Assembly: GCA_029932675.1 (NCBI GenBank)
Contig: JAOZPP010000013.1
Coordinates: forward strand, 1-50,989
Reading direction: 5' to 3'
DNA: 50,989 nucleotides
Origin: a bacterium
Lineage (GTDB): Bacteria > SM23-81 > DAOVCL01
The position numbers and the translations under genes are program-made. This document shows, piece by piece, positions 24,293 through 33,300 of the stretch. How positions within the stretch are numbered: position 1 is the first letter of the stretch; every line of letters starts with the position of its first letter. The notes under the pieces were generated by a model. The model saw only the letters and a program-made list of their open reading frames with translations. It searched no databases and was not told the origin of the DNA.

Positions 24293-26560
24293 TTAGAATT
24301 TTACGGTAAGGGAAAATCTCATCTGATCGGAGAGGGGATGGCCTTCCTTGGCCGCTACATATCCGAAGTCAAACCTGTAGTTGCTGTATTGGAGCCCAGC
24401 CCCAAATGTAGGTGCCTTTATGTCTCCCTCTCGATCGTAGAGATAACCAGCCCGCAGGGCAACGTAAGTTCCATACCAATACTCCATTCCAGCATTGCCA
24501 ATAACCTCCCTCAACTCCTGCCGCAGGCCATCATAAGATCCCACGAGATCTTTATTCAGATCCAAGGTAAAGAGGAGGTGGTTGTAGTCATCCTCTATGG
24601 CCTTGAGGCTTGTTCCTACCTTAAGATTTAAGGGGATAGGGTCCGCCTGGGCAGCGTCAATATAGGTCATCTTTGGGCCTAAGTTCTGGAGGCAAGCTCC
24701 TATGTTGAGGAAGTTATAAGGTTTATAAAGGAGGCCTCCATCTACGGCGAAGGTGGTGCCAATCCCCTTTCCCCTCTCCCTGGCCGCTCCCACATCGGAG
24801 AGACGGGAATGGATCACCTTCAGGTTGAGGCCAACCCCTAAGTTATCCCTGATCTTCGTTCCATAGGAGAGGGCTAAGGCGACCTCAAAAGGGTTTATCT
24901 CACCGGTAATATTCCCCAACTCATCAGTTGTAGGTATGGTGCCATAGGAGAGGAAGGTGATGTTCCCCCCTACTGTCCCCCATCCAGGGGTGTGTTGGAC
25001 ATAGGAGGCAAAGTCATAATACATATCGTTTAAGCCCAAACCGGGAAGCCAATTGGCATGCATACCAGTGACCTCTCTCTTGGTATGGGCCCTGACTAAA
25101 ACCTGATTTCCACTGGCAAACCACAGATCTTTATCCTTTTGGATGATGATGCTGGAGGATTTATTCTCTAAATTCTGGTAGTAATAGTCGCCCCACTTGT
25201 ATCCATCATACCAGATCGTTCCCTCATCTGTTCCCACATATACCTTATCCCCCTGGGTGGCGATGGAGCTTACTTTGGCTGCTGCAGGATTTACGGGAAT
25301 ATATATCTTCTTCCCGGTGGGAAGCTTTGGGTTGCCAAAGCCGTTATGTTCCACTATCCTCTCTTCCAGCCTCTGGATGGCAGAGTCATCCTTGTGGCGA
25401 GAATACTCTGCAGCGATCTGTTGGAGGGTCTCTCCCTCCTTTACCAGATGGGGGCGATGGCCAAAGAGCATCCACTGTTTGTTCCCATAGACCAAGACCC
25501 CGTATTGCGTCCCTGTCCAGAGGTTGCCACTGCCATCTAAGGCCAGAGCGGTATATTCAACCTCCTGGTTGTTATTGAACATCTCTTGGTTGGGAACCTG
25601 ATTCCATTTCTTGCCATCATAGTGAGCAAGCTTCCCCTCCATTCCCACCCAAACCTCCCTTCTCTTGCCAAAGGCCAGACTGGTGATGGGACCTTTTAAA
25701 AGGTCACCAGATTCTTCTATTGTCCACCCTCCGCTTTTCTGCCTACTAAGGCCCTTGGCTGTTCCTACCCAAAGGGTTCCGTAGTCGTCAACCCCCAGGC
25801 AGATGATGGTGTCTGAGGCAAGTCCATCCTCTCTGGTGTATCCCTTCCAGTTGAGGCCGTTATAGAGGTAGAGGCCCTGATCTGTCCCCACCCAAAGGTT
25901 ATCACCATCTGCCTTAAGTGCGGTGATCTCCCCTTTGAGCCTAAGGGTATAGGGGATGCACAGGGGAACTACACTGGAGGTATCAGTGCCCGATAGGTTA
26001 TAGTCAACCCATTCTTTACCGTTATATCTCTTTACTTCTCCAGTGAGGGGATCGAGGGCGAAATGGTTAAATTGGGCAATTCTTTTCGCTAATTCCTTTA
26101 GCTGATCCTCATCGGTGATCCCCGTGTACTTGGAGGCGATCTGCTCCAGGGTCTTTCCACCCCTTGGGTAGTAGACCTCATGATCCTGCCACCTTTTCCC
26201 GTCCCATCTGTAGAGGTCTTTGCCCGTTGCCACCCAGATGTCGTATCTCTTGTAGTTGAACTCTGGGAGCCCATTGTCCTGCAGGGTCATAGCGATTATC
26301 TTCTCCTCCGGGGGCAACTTTATCTCGTGCTTCATCCATTTTATGCTCAGGGGGTAGAAGCCCAACCCTCCAGGGTTCCAATAGGTGGCTGTAGCATCGT
26401 CTGCCACTGCAGCGAAGGATTCCCCCATACCCGCGGCCCTGGCCCCCGGGGATATCCTCAGGAATAGGCAAGTGGCCGCGCTGACATCGGCCTTTGAAAC
26501 TCCGGCAAAGACCATTATTACAAAGGCCAAACCAATGAGTGAGATTATTAACCTTTTCAT
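24293..26560 (-). CDS. PorV-like outer-membrane protein with an inserted propeller
   Basis: The protein is 755 residues, while PorV/PorQ proteins usually have 350-400. After the signal peptide comes the family start PGARAAGMGESFAAVADDAT and TYWNPGGLG (residues 34-66). The barrel is then interrupted by about 430 residues of two-component-regulator-type propeller blades (NLWVGTDQGLYLYNGLNW, TLWVGTAKGLS) and two LysM-like segments (HLVKEGETLQQIAAEY, GKTLEQIASKY). The barrel resumes near residue 500 (MHANWLPGLGLNDMYYDFAS) and ends LRMRFSLTVKF-like (QMRFSLTVKF). In type IX secretion PorV carries cargo across the outer membrane. The propeller would sit in an external or periplasmic loop. The next gene encodes a cargo-like protein. 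Confidence 0.8.
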   Translation of the reverse strand: MKRLIISLIGLAFVIMVFAGVSKADVSAATCLFLRISPGARAAGMGESFAAVADDATATYWNPGGLGFYPLSIKWMKHEIKLPPEEKIIAMTLQDNGLPEFNYKRYDIWVATGKDLYRWDGKRWQDHEVYYPRGGKTLEQIASKYTGITDEDQLKELAKRIAQFNHFALDPLTGEVKRYNGKEWVDYNLSGTDTSSVVPLCIPYTLRLKGEITALKADGDNLWVGTDQGLYLYNGLNWKGYTREDGLASDTIICLGVDDYGTLWVGTAKGLSRQKSGGWTIEESGDLLKGPITSLAFGKRREVWVGMEGKLAHYDGKKWNQVPNQEMFNNNQEVEYTALALDGSGNLWTGTQYGVLVYGNKQWMLFGHRPHLVKEGETLQQIAAEYSRHKDDSAIQRLEERIVEHNGFGNPKLPTGKKIYIPVNPAAAKVSSIATQGDKVYVGTDEGTIWYDGYKWGDYYYQNLENKSSSIIIQKDKDLWFASGNQVLVRAHTKREVTGMHANWLPGLGLNDMYYDFASYVQHTPGWGTVGGNITFLSYGTIPTTDELGNITGEINPFEVALALSYGTKIRDNLGVGLNLKVIHSRLSDVGAARERGKGIGTTFAVDGGLLYKPYNFLNIGACLQNLGPKMTYIDAAQADPIPLNLKVGTSLKAIEDDYNHLLFTLDLNKDLVGSYDGLRQELREVIGNAGMEYWYGTYVALRAGYLYDREGDIKAPTFGAGLQYSNYRFDFGYVAAKEGHPLSDQMRFSLTVKF

Positions 26561-26600
26561 CTCTCCCTCCTGTTTGCTATGGTTTAGTTAGTCCTTACGT

Positions 26601-26629
26601 TGATAAAACAAATCCTAAAGCAATATCAA
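26601..26629 (-). promoter_or_regulatory. Possible promoter of the PorV-like gene
   Basis: TTGATA (26629-26624), 17 bases, then TTATCA (26606-26601) on the minus strand, about 40 bases before the ATG at 26560, which has an AGGAGGGAGAG site. The -10 box is weak. Confidence 0.35.
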
Positions 26630-26648
26630 GGAATTCAACTTGCATTAG

Positions 26649-26774
26649 CTACTTTTGCCCATCGATGCCTTGAAATACTTGCTGTGCAGACTTGGCTGTA
26701 AGTTCCCCTTGCTCGAATGCGTCAATACGATCTTCGACTTCTTCTGCTCACAATGAATCAACTTCTTTACGCAC
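26649..26774 (-). pseudogene. Remnant of a RelB-like addiction-module antitoxin
   Basis: The frame RKEVDSL, stop, AEEVEDRIDAFEQGELTAKS then AQQVFQGIDGQK matches the C-terminal half of TIGR02574-type antitoxins, in which the residue at the stop is tryptophan (TGG to TGA). The N-terminal half is out of frame or lost. No toxin gene remains beside it. Apart from this, the 500-base gap 26561-27063 shows only a GCGAAGCTTCG motif occurring twice and one repeat element. Confidence 0.6.
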
Positions 26775-27011
26775 TGGAAAGTTGAACTACTTAGAAGTTG
26801 CTTAATTAACTCTGCACGCTAGCGAAGCTTCGTCTCAAACCGTCGAGCTATGGCAGCATAAACTGGGCGAAGCTTCGAATGAGTCTAAGCTCATTGTCCA
26901 TCCTTTTCTCTCTGCCCCAAAAACTTGACACAAATTCCTGAACTCCTGGGCCAGCCAAGGGGCAGGCCTGTCAGGAACAGGTTTTAAGAAGTTGCCTTAT
27001 GAAGGAGGATA

Positions 27012-27039
27012 GAGTGGCAGAATCGGGGTTCTGCCCCTC
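27012..27039. repeat. Two-hairpin element, copy 3 (hairpin 2 only)
   Basis: This copy contains the GGCAGAATCGGGGTTCTGCC core and a following CTCGCTTTGGGAA shared with copies 4 and 5. Hairpin 1 is absent. It lies 25 bases after the stop of the PIN-domain pseudogene. Confidence 0.7.
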
Positions 27040-27063
27040 GCTTTGGGAAACGGTTGCAGTCTC

Positions 27064-27464
27064 TCATTTTTTACTTATCCCAATCTTTAACTCTTTAATT
27101 CTATCAAAATGGCTGATGTTATTAGTCATCAGTATAAGGTCATAATATAGGCATGTAGAAGCGATTAAAAGGTCAAAGTTATCAATTAATCTGCCTTCTC
27201 TTCTTAATATTGCTCTCTGTTTACCAAATATTTTAGCAATTTCATCATCAATTCCCAAAACATCTACAAATGTTAGGAAATTATGTAACCCCTTCATCTG
27301 CCTGTCTGAATTATCAGAAGTATAAATCCCTTCATACAACTCCGCTAAAGAAATTATGCTGATAGCCAGACCTTCACCTACCAAAGAAGTCAACTTGTCT
27401 ACTACTTCTCTTCTGCCTTTGAGAAGTCAATTATCCAGTCTGTATCGATAAGATAGGAAATCAT
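27064..27464 (-). pseudogene. vapC: Frameshifted VapC-type PIN toxin
   Basis: The ATG at 27464 begins MISYLIDTDWIIDF, the PIN start with its first acidic residue (D7). The frame then fails; one base over, it continues KGRREVVDKLTSLVGEGLAI and on to LAELYEGIY, NFDLLIASTCLYYDLILMTNN and the end at 27064. A missing T near 27425 (TTC-TC for TTT-CTC) explains the break. All PIN acidic positions would otherwise be present. The start overlaps the antitoxin stop (ATGA). Confidence 0.8.
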
Positions 27465-27691
27465 AGTTCAACCTTTTCTCGGGCAGAAATTCTTCTGCTT
27501 TCGTATATCTGCTTCTTTAATGCTTCGGTATCTACATCCTTCCAGGAACCAGCAGCGGAGAGGAAAGCAGACTTCTTCTCTTTTGCAGAATCTAAAAAGG
27601 TAATTATGACCTCCGTCTTGCCTTTAACCTTTATTTTCTCTAAGGGTTTTATTACCCCGTCTTCATATATCCCTTTAATTGTGGTTAACAT
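27461..27691 (-). CDS. VapB-like antitoxin (AF2212-type N-terminus)
   Basis: This 76-residue protein starts MLTTIKGIYEDGVIKPLEKI, the beta-strand DNA-binding type seen in AF2212-like antitoxins, and ends with a charged helix (TEALKKQIYESRRISAREKV) suited to wrapping a PIN toxin. It is intact and overlaps the broken vapC by four bases. Confidence 0.7.
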   Translation of the reverse strand: MLTTIKGIYEDGVIKPLEKIKVKGKTEVIITFLDSAKEKKSAFLSAAGSWKDVDTEALKKQIYESRRISAREKVEL

Positions 27692-27794
27692 TTTCCCATC
27701 TCCTAAATGAAAAATTCACCATAGACCTTTTATCCCGAATTATTCATAAGTTCCCTACTCAGATTCTCCAACCCGCCAATCACCGCCCTCCACT

Positions 27795-27864
27795 GAGCCG
27801 TCAGGTGCCCTCATAGCAAGAGAGGAGAGTGGCAGAATCGGGGTTCTGCCCCCTCGCTTTGGGA
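27795..27864. repeat. Two-hairpin element, copy 4
   Basis: GAGCCGTCAGGTGCCCTCAT is followed by a changed right arm (AGCAAGAGAGGAG instead of CTGACGGC), so hairpin 1 can no longer form, while hairpin 2 is kept. Copy 5 (28697) shares exactly this change, which shows that the two are recent relatives. Confidence 0.8.
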
Positions 27865-27871
27865 ATTATGA

Positions 27872-27908
27872 ACACCGAATGACACCGAAACCACCGAAGT
27901 ATCAGGGA
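27872..27908 (+). repeat. Dispersed repeat, copy 1 of 2
   Basis: ACACCGAATGACACCGAAAC continues through ACCGAAGTATCAGGGA. The inverted counterpart lies at 36831-36869. Both are next to a two-hairpin element. Confidence 0.6.
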
Positions 27909-27912
27909 TTTA

Positions 27913-27962
27913 CAAAAATAACGGGAATTGAAAAGATTTTCCCTTCCACTCCTTTCAATTCC
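27913..27962 (-). terminator. Possible terminator of the parE-like operon
   Basis: A 10-bp stem GGAATTGAAA/TTTCAATTCC encloses a 19-base loop. On the minus strand it is followed by CGTTATTTTT. It lies about 170 bases after the stop of the toxin pseudogene at 28130. Confidence 0.4.
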
Positions 27963-28018
27963 TTGTAACTCCTCTTAGCTCTCCCTCTCTTCATTGTAAT
28001 CCGTGGCTGCTGTTTGTT

Positions 28019-28118
28019 GCGGCTAACACGTCGATACAGAATAAGACTACGAAAGCAGCAAGCGCCGCGGATTTTTGTGCACTGGAAGCGCAGTCAAGTG
28101 CAGTGGGAGTTAGGCCGC
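28019..28118. other. Imperfect palindrome resembling an integron attC site
   Basis: The ends GCGGCTAAC and GTTAGGCCGC are inverted copies with one bulged base and have the AAC...GTT spacing of attC outer boxes. An inner hairpin TGCACT/AGTGCA lies in the right half. The inner L boxes of attC are not clear and no integrase is seen, so the match is only suggestive. It adjoins a TA pair, a common type of integron cassette. Confidence 0.25.
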
Positions 28119-28129
28119 CCTTACTTTTC

Positions 28130-28395
28130 TCACGAGAAAAAATGCTCATAGTCGTCGTGACTGCCAATCCAGAACCAGGTAAATGAATCTCCTTCGAGAA
28201 TACCAAGCGCACGATAGCCCCGGCTTATCCGTGTGCAGACCAGATGTTCTCTTCCCGGTTGATGCACTTGAAGTGCAACGAGGGATGAAAGGGGTTTTGT
28301 GACCACAAGCGGAAAGTTTTTCTCGCTCTGCGCTTGATGTTCTCATCCAGGGAGGCGTAAGTTTCCCAGAAAGAGGGCAAGGTGGCCGAGTTCAT
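28130..28395 (-). pseudogene. Frameshifted ParE/RelE-like toxin
   Basis: The ATG at 28395 gives MNSATLPSFWETYASLDENI and then FRLWSQNPFHPSLHFKCINR and EENIWSA. One base over, the chain continues RISRGYRALGILEGDSFTWF and ends GSHDDYEHFFS at 28130. These are the typical last strands of RelE-superfamily toxins (RxxYR, DxxxWxWIGxHxxY). One indel near 28225 separates the halves. It overlaps the antitoxin gene by four bases. Confidence 0.8.
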
Positions 28396-28622
28396 AATCG
28401 CTCATAATCCATAGGCTCGGCTTTTCCCTCGGCAATTTTCTCTTTGGCACGTCGAGCAGCCGCAATCAGTTGGGGTTGTGTTTTCTCAAATAGCATATCC
28501 CACCGGAGTTCATCCTCGAGATCTGCGATATACTCTCGCAAGTGTTCTACCACTTGCCTCTGTAGGCTTTCAGGTAGAGCCTCCAGCATCTTTATTGCTG
28601 TTACAATAGAGGTAGATGACAT
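28392..28622 (-). CDS. Antitoxin partner of the ParE/RelE-like toxin
   Basis: This 76-residue protein starts MSSTSIVTAIKMLEALPESL, followed by VVEHLREYIADLEDELRWDM and a charged C-terminal helix (AARRAKEKIAEGKAEPMD). The LPExLQxxVxxHLRxYI pattern is common in small antitoxins beside RelE-type toxins. It is intact although its partner is frameshifted. Confidence 0.7.
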   Translation of the reverse strand: MSSTSIVTAIKMLEALPESLQRQVVEHLREYIADLEDELRWDMLFEKTQPQLIAAARRAKEKIAEGKAEPMDYERL

Positions 28623-28696
28623 ACTCTGCCCTCCTTCATTTACTACTATTCATCCCTCTGCTCCAAAAGGTTGAAAATAGGAAAATTGAACTCCCT

Positions 28697-28762
28697 GAGC
28701 CGTCAGGTGCCCTCATAGCAAGAGAGGAGAGTGGCAGAATCGGGGTTCTGCTCCCTCGCTTT
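28697..28762. repeat. Two-hairpin element, copy 5
   Basis: Nearly identical to copy 4, including the altered right arm of hairpin 1. It lies in a 240-base gap between two TA pairs. Confidence 0.8.
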
Positions 28763-28859
28763 GAAAAAAGACTGAACACGAATTCCACGAATATATAAAT
28801 GAAACGAATCCTCTCAAAAATTTGCCATATTTCCTTCCAGAAGTATATTCGCTTTTTGT

Positions 28860-29059
28860 TTACTTGGTAGCTTCTATAATTTTGAACATTTGTTTAATTA
28901 TCTTGGGATGCAGTACCTTGCCAGTATGAAAAGGGATGACGACTCTTTTATCTCCTTTCCTGTATATTCTATGGCTACCCTTGCTTCTAATTCTTTAAAA
29001 CCGGCTTTCAGTAATATTGTTTCCGCCTCTTATGGTGTTATTCTTGATAGTTTAGACAA
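28860..29059 (-). pseudogene. hicA: Broken hicA toxin (stop codon and frameshift)
   Basis: The minus strand reads MSKLSRITP, stop, EAETILLKAGFKEL; one base over it continues RSKGSHRIYRKGDKRVVIPF and HTGKVLHPKIIKQMFKIIEA. That is a whole HicA sequence with the catalytic GSH. It has one nonsense codon near residue 10 (TAA where AAA is likely) and one indel near residue 24. The TTG used as start is uncertain. It follows an intact hicB-like gene. Confidence 0.8.
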
Positions 29060-29282
29060 CTTGAACCTCTAAGGCAGTGGTTAAGATTTCTTTGCTTAGG
29101 CACTGCTTTATCTCATCTTCTGACAAGGTTTCTAAATAAAGTTCAATTGCTTCCTTTACATTAGCAATGACCTCCTCCAAGGAATCACCTTGAGTTTGGC
29201 ACCCTTCAAGTTCCGGACAGTATGCATAATACCCATATTCGTCTTTCTCAATTATGACACTAACTTTGAAGTCATAAGTCAC
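29052..29282 (-). CDS. hicB: HicB-type antitoxin
   Basis: This 76-residue protein reads YDFKVSVIIEKDEYGYYAYC followed by PELEGCQTQGDSLEEVIANV, the HicB fold. The GTG at 29282 gives a start like other HicB proteins; the frame is open to a TTG at 29330, which would add 16 atypical residues. It is intact and overlaps the broken hicA. Confidence 0.75.
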   Translation of the reverse strand: MTYDFKVSVIIEKDEYGYYAYCPELEGCQTQGDSLEEVIANVKEAIELYLETLSEDEIKQCLSKEILTTALEVQVV

Positions 29283-29354
29283 CTCGCCTTTATTTTTGAT
29301 TAAATAGCCATAATCTAATATTTGGCTCAACTGGAGAAACCCTTCGATCGGTGG

Positions 29355-29372
29355 CGCAGGCTTTAGCCTGCG
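29355..29372. repeat. Short perfect palindrome
   Basis: CGCAGGCTTTAGCCTGCG is a 7-bp stem with a TTTA loop. It is of the same design as the palindromes at 15821 and 39781 and lies between hicB and the lipoprotein gene. Confidence 0.6.
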
Positions 29373-29476
29373 GAAAAGTCATAGAACAACTGCTTACGCA
29401 ATCTGAAGGTTTCGACTACTTTTCGACCTTTTTGCAGTGGAGTCATAGATAGAACTCCTATGCTTTGTCCAGCGAT

Positions 29477-30088
29477 TCAGGGTAAAATAATGTTCTTCTT
29501 CTTACAGAAGCCAAAGTTGGTGAAAGTGTATGTGTTTTTACATTCCATTACAATGCCTCGTTCGCCGCTTTCCCTCCAGGGTTCCGTTGACCTGCTCCAA
29601 CTGGAATCTGGGGGAAGGGAGATAGAATCCCCCATAAATGTAAAGAAGACATTTCCCTTTTCGTCCATATCCTTTATGGTGAAGGAATCGTTTACCCCAG
29701 GGGGACCCAGGGAAAGATCGTATGTATATGGGAAATCATTAACGCTACATACCCCACCACCTCCACCTGCCCAGTCACCACTCATCCGAGAAGTTCTACC
29801 CACTACTAATTTAAAGGGCTCTGCAATAGAATCGGAAAGGGAGAAGAAATGAACCCTTAGAATCTTAGAATCCCTGAAGAACTGATATCCGGGAGAGTCA
29901 ACGAAAACTCCAATAATGGTGTCACCCACACATTTTCGGTAAGCATTACATCCACATTGGAACATCACATACTCCTCGTCAAACCTGCTGTAAACAGGGT
30001 TCTTGCCCTTTCCGCAGCCCAAAAAGAGGGCAGGGGTTATTATGGATATTGCTGTGATGAAGGAAAAGATATGTTTGATTTTACGCAT
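29477..30088 (-). CDS. Putative lipoprotein of unknown function
   Basis: This 203-residue protein has a signal peptide with a lipobox (PALFLGCGKG; the cysteine is near residue 25). The mature part contains a CGCNAYRKC cluster, a glycine run (AGGGGGVCS) and further cysteines, with no recognisable domain. It is probably attached to a membrane by lipid. It stands alone between a TA patch and the porU gene on the same strand, with repeats on both sides, so no functional link can be drawn from context. Confidence 0.65.
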   Translation of the reverse strand: MRKIKHIFSFITAISIITPALFLGCGKGKNPVYSRFDEEYVMFQCGCNAYRKCVGDTIIGVFVDSPGYQFFRDSKILRVHFFSLSDSIAEPFKLVVGRTSRMSGDWAGGGGGVCSVNDFPYTYDLSLGPPGVNDSFTIKDMDEKGNVFFTFMGDSISLPPDSSWSRSTEPWRESGERGIVMECKNTYTFTNFGFCKKKNIILP

Positions 30089-30399
30089 TTTTAGTAATAG
30101 TCACCACAGAGAACCACGGAAAATGTAACCGCAGATGAACGCGGATTGACGCAGATACCCCCCAATTCGATTCTTCTTCCATTAGGGCTCCTGCCTTGAC
30201 GGAAGAAATTCCTTCTTAATTCTCAATTCATAATTGTTTTTTTCCGTGATATTCCGTGGTAATTTCACCACGGATAACCACGGAGCAGCACAGAAAGAGA
30301 GGGATCAGCCCTGAGCCAAAGGTGGCGGTGGCAGAATCGGGGTTCTGCCACCTCGTGGTTGGGATTTTTTACTGACAACTGACCTCTGATAACTGTCCT
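30089..30399. other. Intergenic stretch with degenerate repeats
   Basis: No gene is visible. It contains CACCACGGATAACCACGGA-type units, CCGCAGATGAACGCGGATTG (also inverted near 36793) and, at 30312-30355, a partial copy of the two-hairpin element. Confidence 0.5.
30312..30355. repeat. Two-hairpin element, copy 6
   Basis: Hairpin 2 is complete (30327-30352, core GGCAGAATCGGGGTTCTGCC); of hairpin 1 only GAGCC is left. It lies 45 bases after the porU stop codon. Confidence 0.75.
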
Positions 30400-33300
30400 T
30401 TATTTCATTACCACTGCCTTGCCGTAGGCATCGGCCTTCAGGCCGTTGCTTCTGGCTATTACTTTGTAAATATAAACCCCGTTGGCTATCCTGTCTCCGT
30501 CTCCGTCTAATCCATTCCAGGGTTGGAGATTGTAACCTGCCTTGCCAGAGGCGTTCTTAATCGTTTTAATTAGCCTTCCAGCTAAAGTGAATATCTCGAT
30601 CTCTACCTGAGAGGGGAGACTTAGTTGATAGGAGAAGTAAGTCTTTTTCTTAAAGGGATTGGGGTAGTTCATAAGATCTGTAATTAGCAACCGATCGGAG
30701 GAGACTACGGTAAATTCCACCCTCTTCTGAGAGGGGTTGTTGTAACTGTCCCAAGCAGTTAAGGTTATGGTATGTTTCCCAGCGCTGAGAGGGGGAAGGG
30801 TATATTCTAAGGAGCCACCTTTTGGGCTATTTAGGTCATATTGGAAGTAATCGGTGAGGTCAATGAGATCCTGACTTTTGTCTACTTGCAGGCTTATCCC
30901 ATGTCCGACCACTTTTGTGAGGTTAATTCCATGCTCATCATAGATGTGGGCTTTGAGGGTTGGCTGGCTCACCACCAAGTCCCCACTCTGAAAGGTTTGA
31001 CCAGCAAATTCAATCTCTATAGTTGGTCCAGTGGTATCATCCTCTACACCTGTAGCCGTCCCCGCCACTTTGATGTTATCCAAGGCTCCAGCACCATCAA
31101 TCTGATCATTGTAAACATAAGCGCTTATCCTGGCCATATCTCCCTGATAGCTTATATCTTTGGGGACGAAGAAACTCATCTTAAACTCCCCCGCCTTCAC
31201 CTCTGCCTTTCCCCGAAAAATGGCTCGACCAGGGAGGAGATATGATACAACCTCGTCGGGCCTGTTTCCCCCCTTTATAACTGTATGGCTGCCCCAATAT
31301 TTGGAGTCATAAACTGTTAGATGAACGATGCCATCAAAATCATTTTTAAAGTTGTCTCCTCTATCAAAGACCTTCCCCTTGATTATCATCTCTGAGAGGG
31401 CACAGAGGGAGTCGGGGGAGGCAGTGAGGCTATCTACCTTGAGTTGAGGTCCCAACCTCATTGCTGGATCGCCGAGAATCAGATAGAGGCTGCTATTGTG
31501 ACCAAAATCCTGATACTCTACTTTAGCTGCCCAAAGTGCCTGCCCTATAGTATTCATTGAGGAACTAAGCAAATGCATAAAAAATTTCCAATTCAAAGTA
31601 AAATTTTGATCCCCATAACTGGCTCTGGTAGCGGAGATAGCAGCGATAGCGCCTTTGCCTTCTGCTCTAACCAATTTCTCTGATATACACTCATTGGTAA
31701 TATGGTCAAAAAGCCCCACTTGACAGGAGGCCGAATATACCAAAGGGAGTTTAACCCCATTATGTAGCTTGGGAATGTCCCTATATGAGTCAAATATCGA
31801 CTCGTGTGTCCAGACCCGGTAATTACCATGCCCAATAAAGTCAATGATGATAGCCCCCTGGTTATAGACATCAATCAGGGCTTCTTGTGCTTCAGGGACA
31901 CTACGACCTACTCTTTTGTAATTCATCAGATAGATTTTCTTGGTATCGAATATTTCTTGAGGGACATAATTTTCTATTAAGCTATCCATATTTCTTGTGT
32001 GCTCAGACTCCTCTGAGGAGCTGGGGTCCCCAAACTCATCATCTGCCACGCCTACTATCACCTTCCTCCAGGGGCCAAAGGTGGATGAGTTTTCATAATT
32101 TATGATTTTGTTCATCACAATTTCCGTTTCCCTCTGGGAACGAACTGGCAGTCTCCCAATGGCCATATTCAAGTTGTTAGAGGTTAAACAGACATAAAAA
32201 TCATCGGAACATTTATTTGGATTGGAGTCCTCCCAAGGAGGAATATACTCCGGGGGGGCAGACCGGGTGTTGTTCTTGTAGTCATAGTTTCCATCACCCA
32301 CAAGAAGAACATATTGCGGAGCGTGAGATTGATCCCAATGCAAGAGTGCGTATTTCAAAAAGTTCCTTATGGCTGTGGGATCAAAGAGTCCCCAGGAGAA
32401 TTCATTGTAGACTTGGGATACCTTCACAATCTTGACATTTAAACTATTCTTTTCTTTTCTTAAGGTTTTCAAAGAGTCCAACGGTATTTCAAATCGAGTT
32501 GTGTCGTAGAAATCATCGTAGGTGATAATAATGTAATCGGCAGAGTTTGTATTGTTTCGAAGTCCAGGTATTTCTACCTTCTCTACCTTCTTTACTTTTT
32601 TTAGATTTCCCTCTGAAGCAAGGTAGTATAACCCTCTGGAGGTGTCTGAAGAAGTGGTCTCAAAGGTCAATGTGTTAGCAGAAAATAGGGAGTTGATTAT
32701 CCTTTTTCCCCTAAAGGGGTTGGAGATGTCAAAAATATGAGGGATCTGAGAGAAACCAGAGACAGAATATTTGACTGATTCGGTTGTATTAGGGGCGGGG
32801 AATTTCAATATTCCATCTTTGGCTTCAAACCTGCGGTTATATTCAACCTCATACCAGTCTACATATTTGGTGCTTCCAAAATAGAACTCAAGGTGGTTTA
32901 GGCCCTCCTTCAAGCTGTCGGTTTTAAAGATTAAGTTATTTGGGGATGCATACTTCCCGTTAACCTTAACCGAGCTACTTGTGGGGTTTGATTTAATATC
33001 TGCCGTATCCCCCGTTACTACCCCACTGAGGTTGATATAGTCCTCAAGGTAGGAATCCTTCTTCCAATACCAGGAGTAGAGATTGTCGTCGAAGATGTTG
33101 ATGCTTTTATTGATTTTGTCCATCTCCCGGTGGATCCTATCCCGGAAGCTCTTGGGTTCATAGGGGTTGGACGTCTCTGGTGAGCCATCAATAGTTTCCA
33201 TTCGGAGGGGAGGGTCAGAAAAATTTCCTCCATAGGTGAGCCAGTAGACGTTTTCGTCCGTAAAAAGGTTAGTGTAGTAACTAAATTCTCCGGTGTGCCT

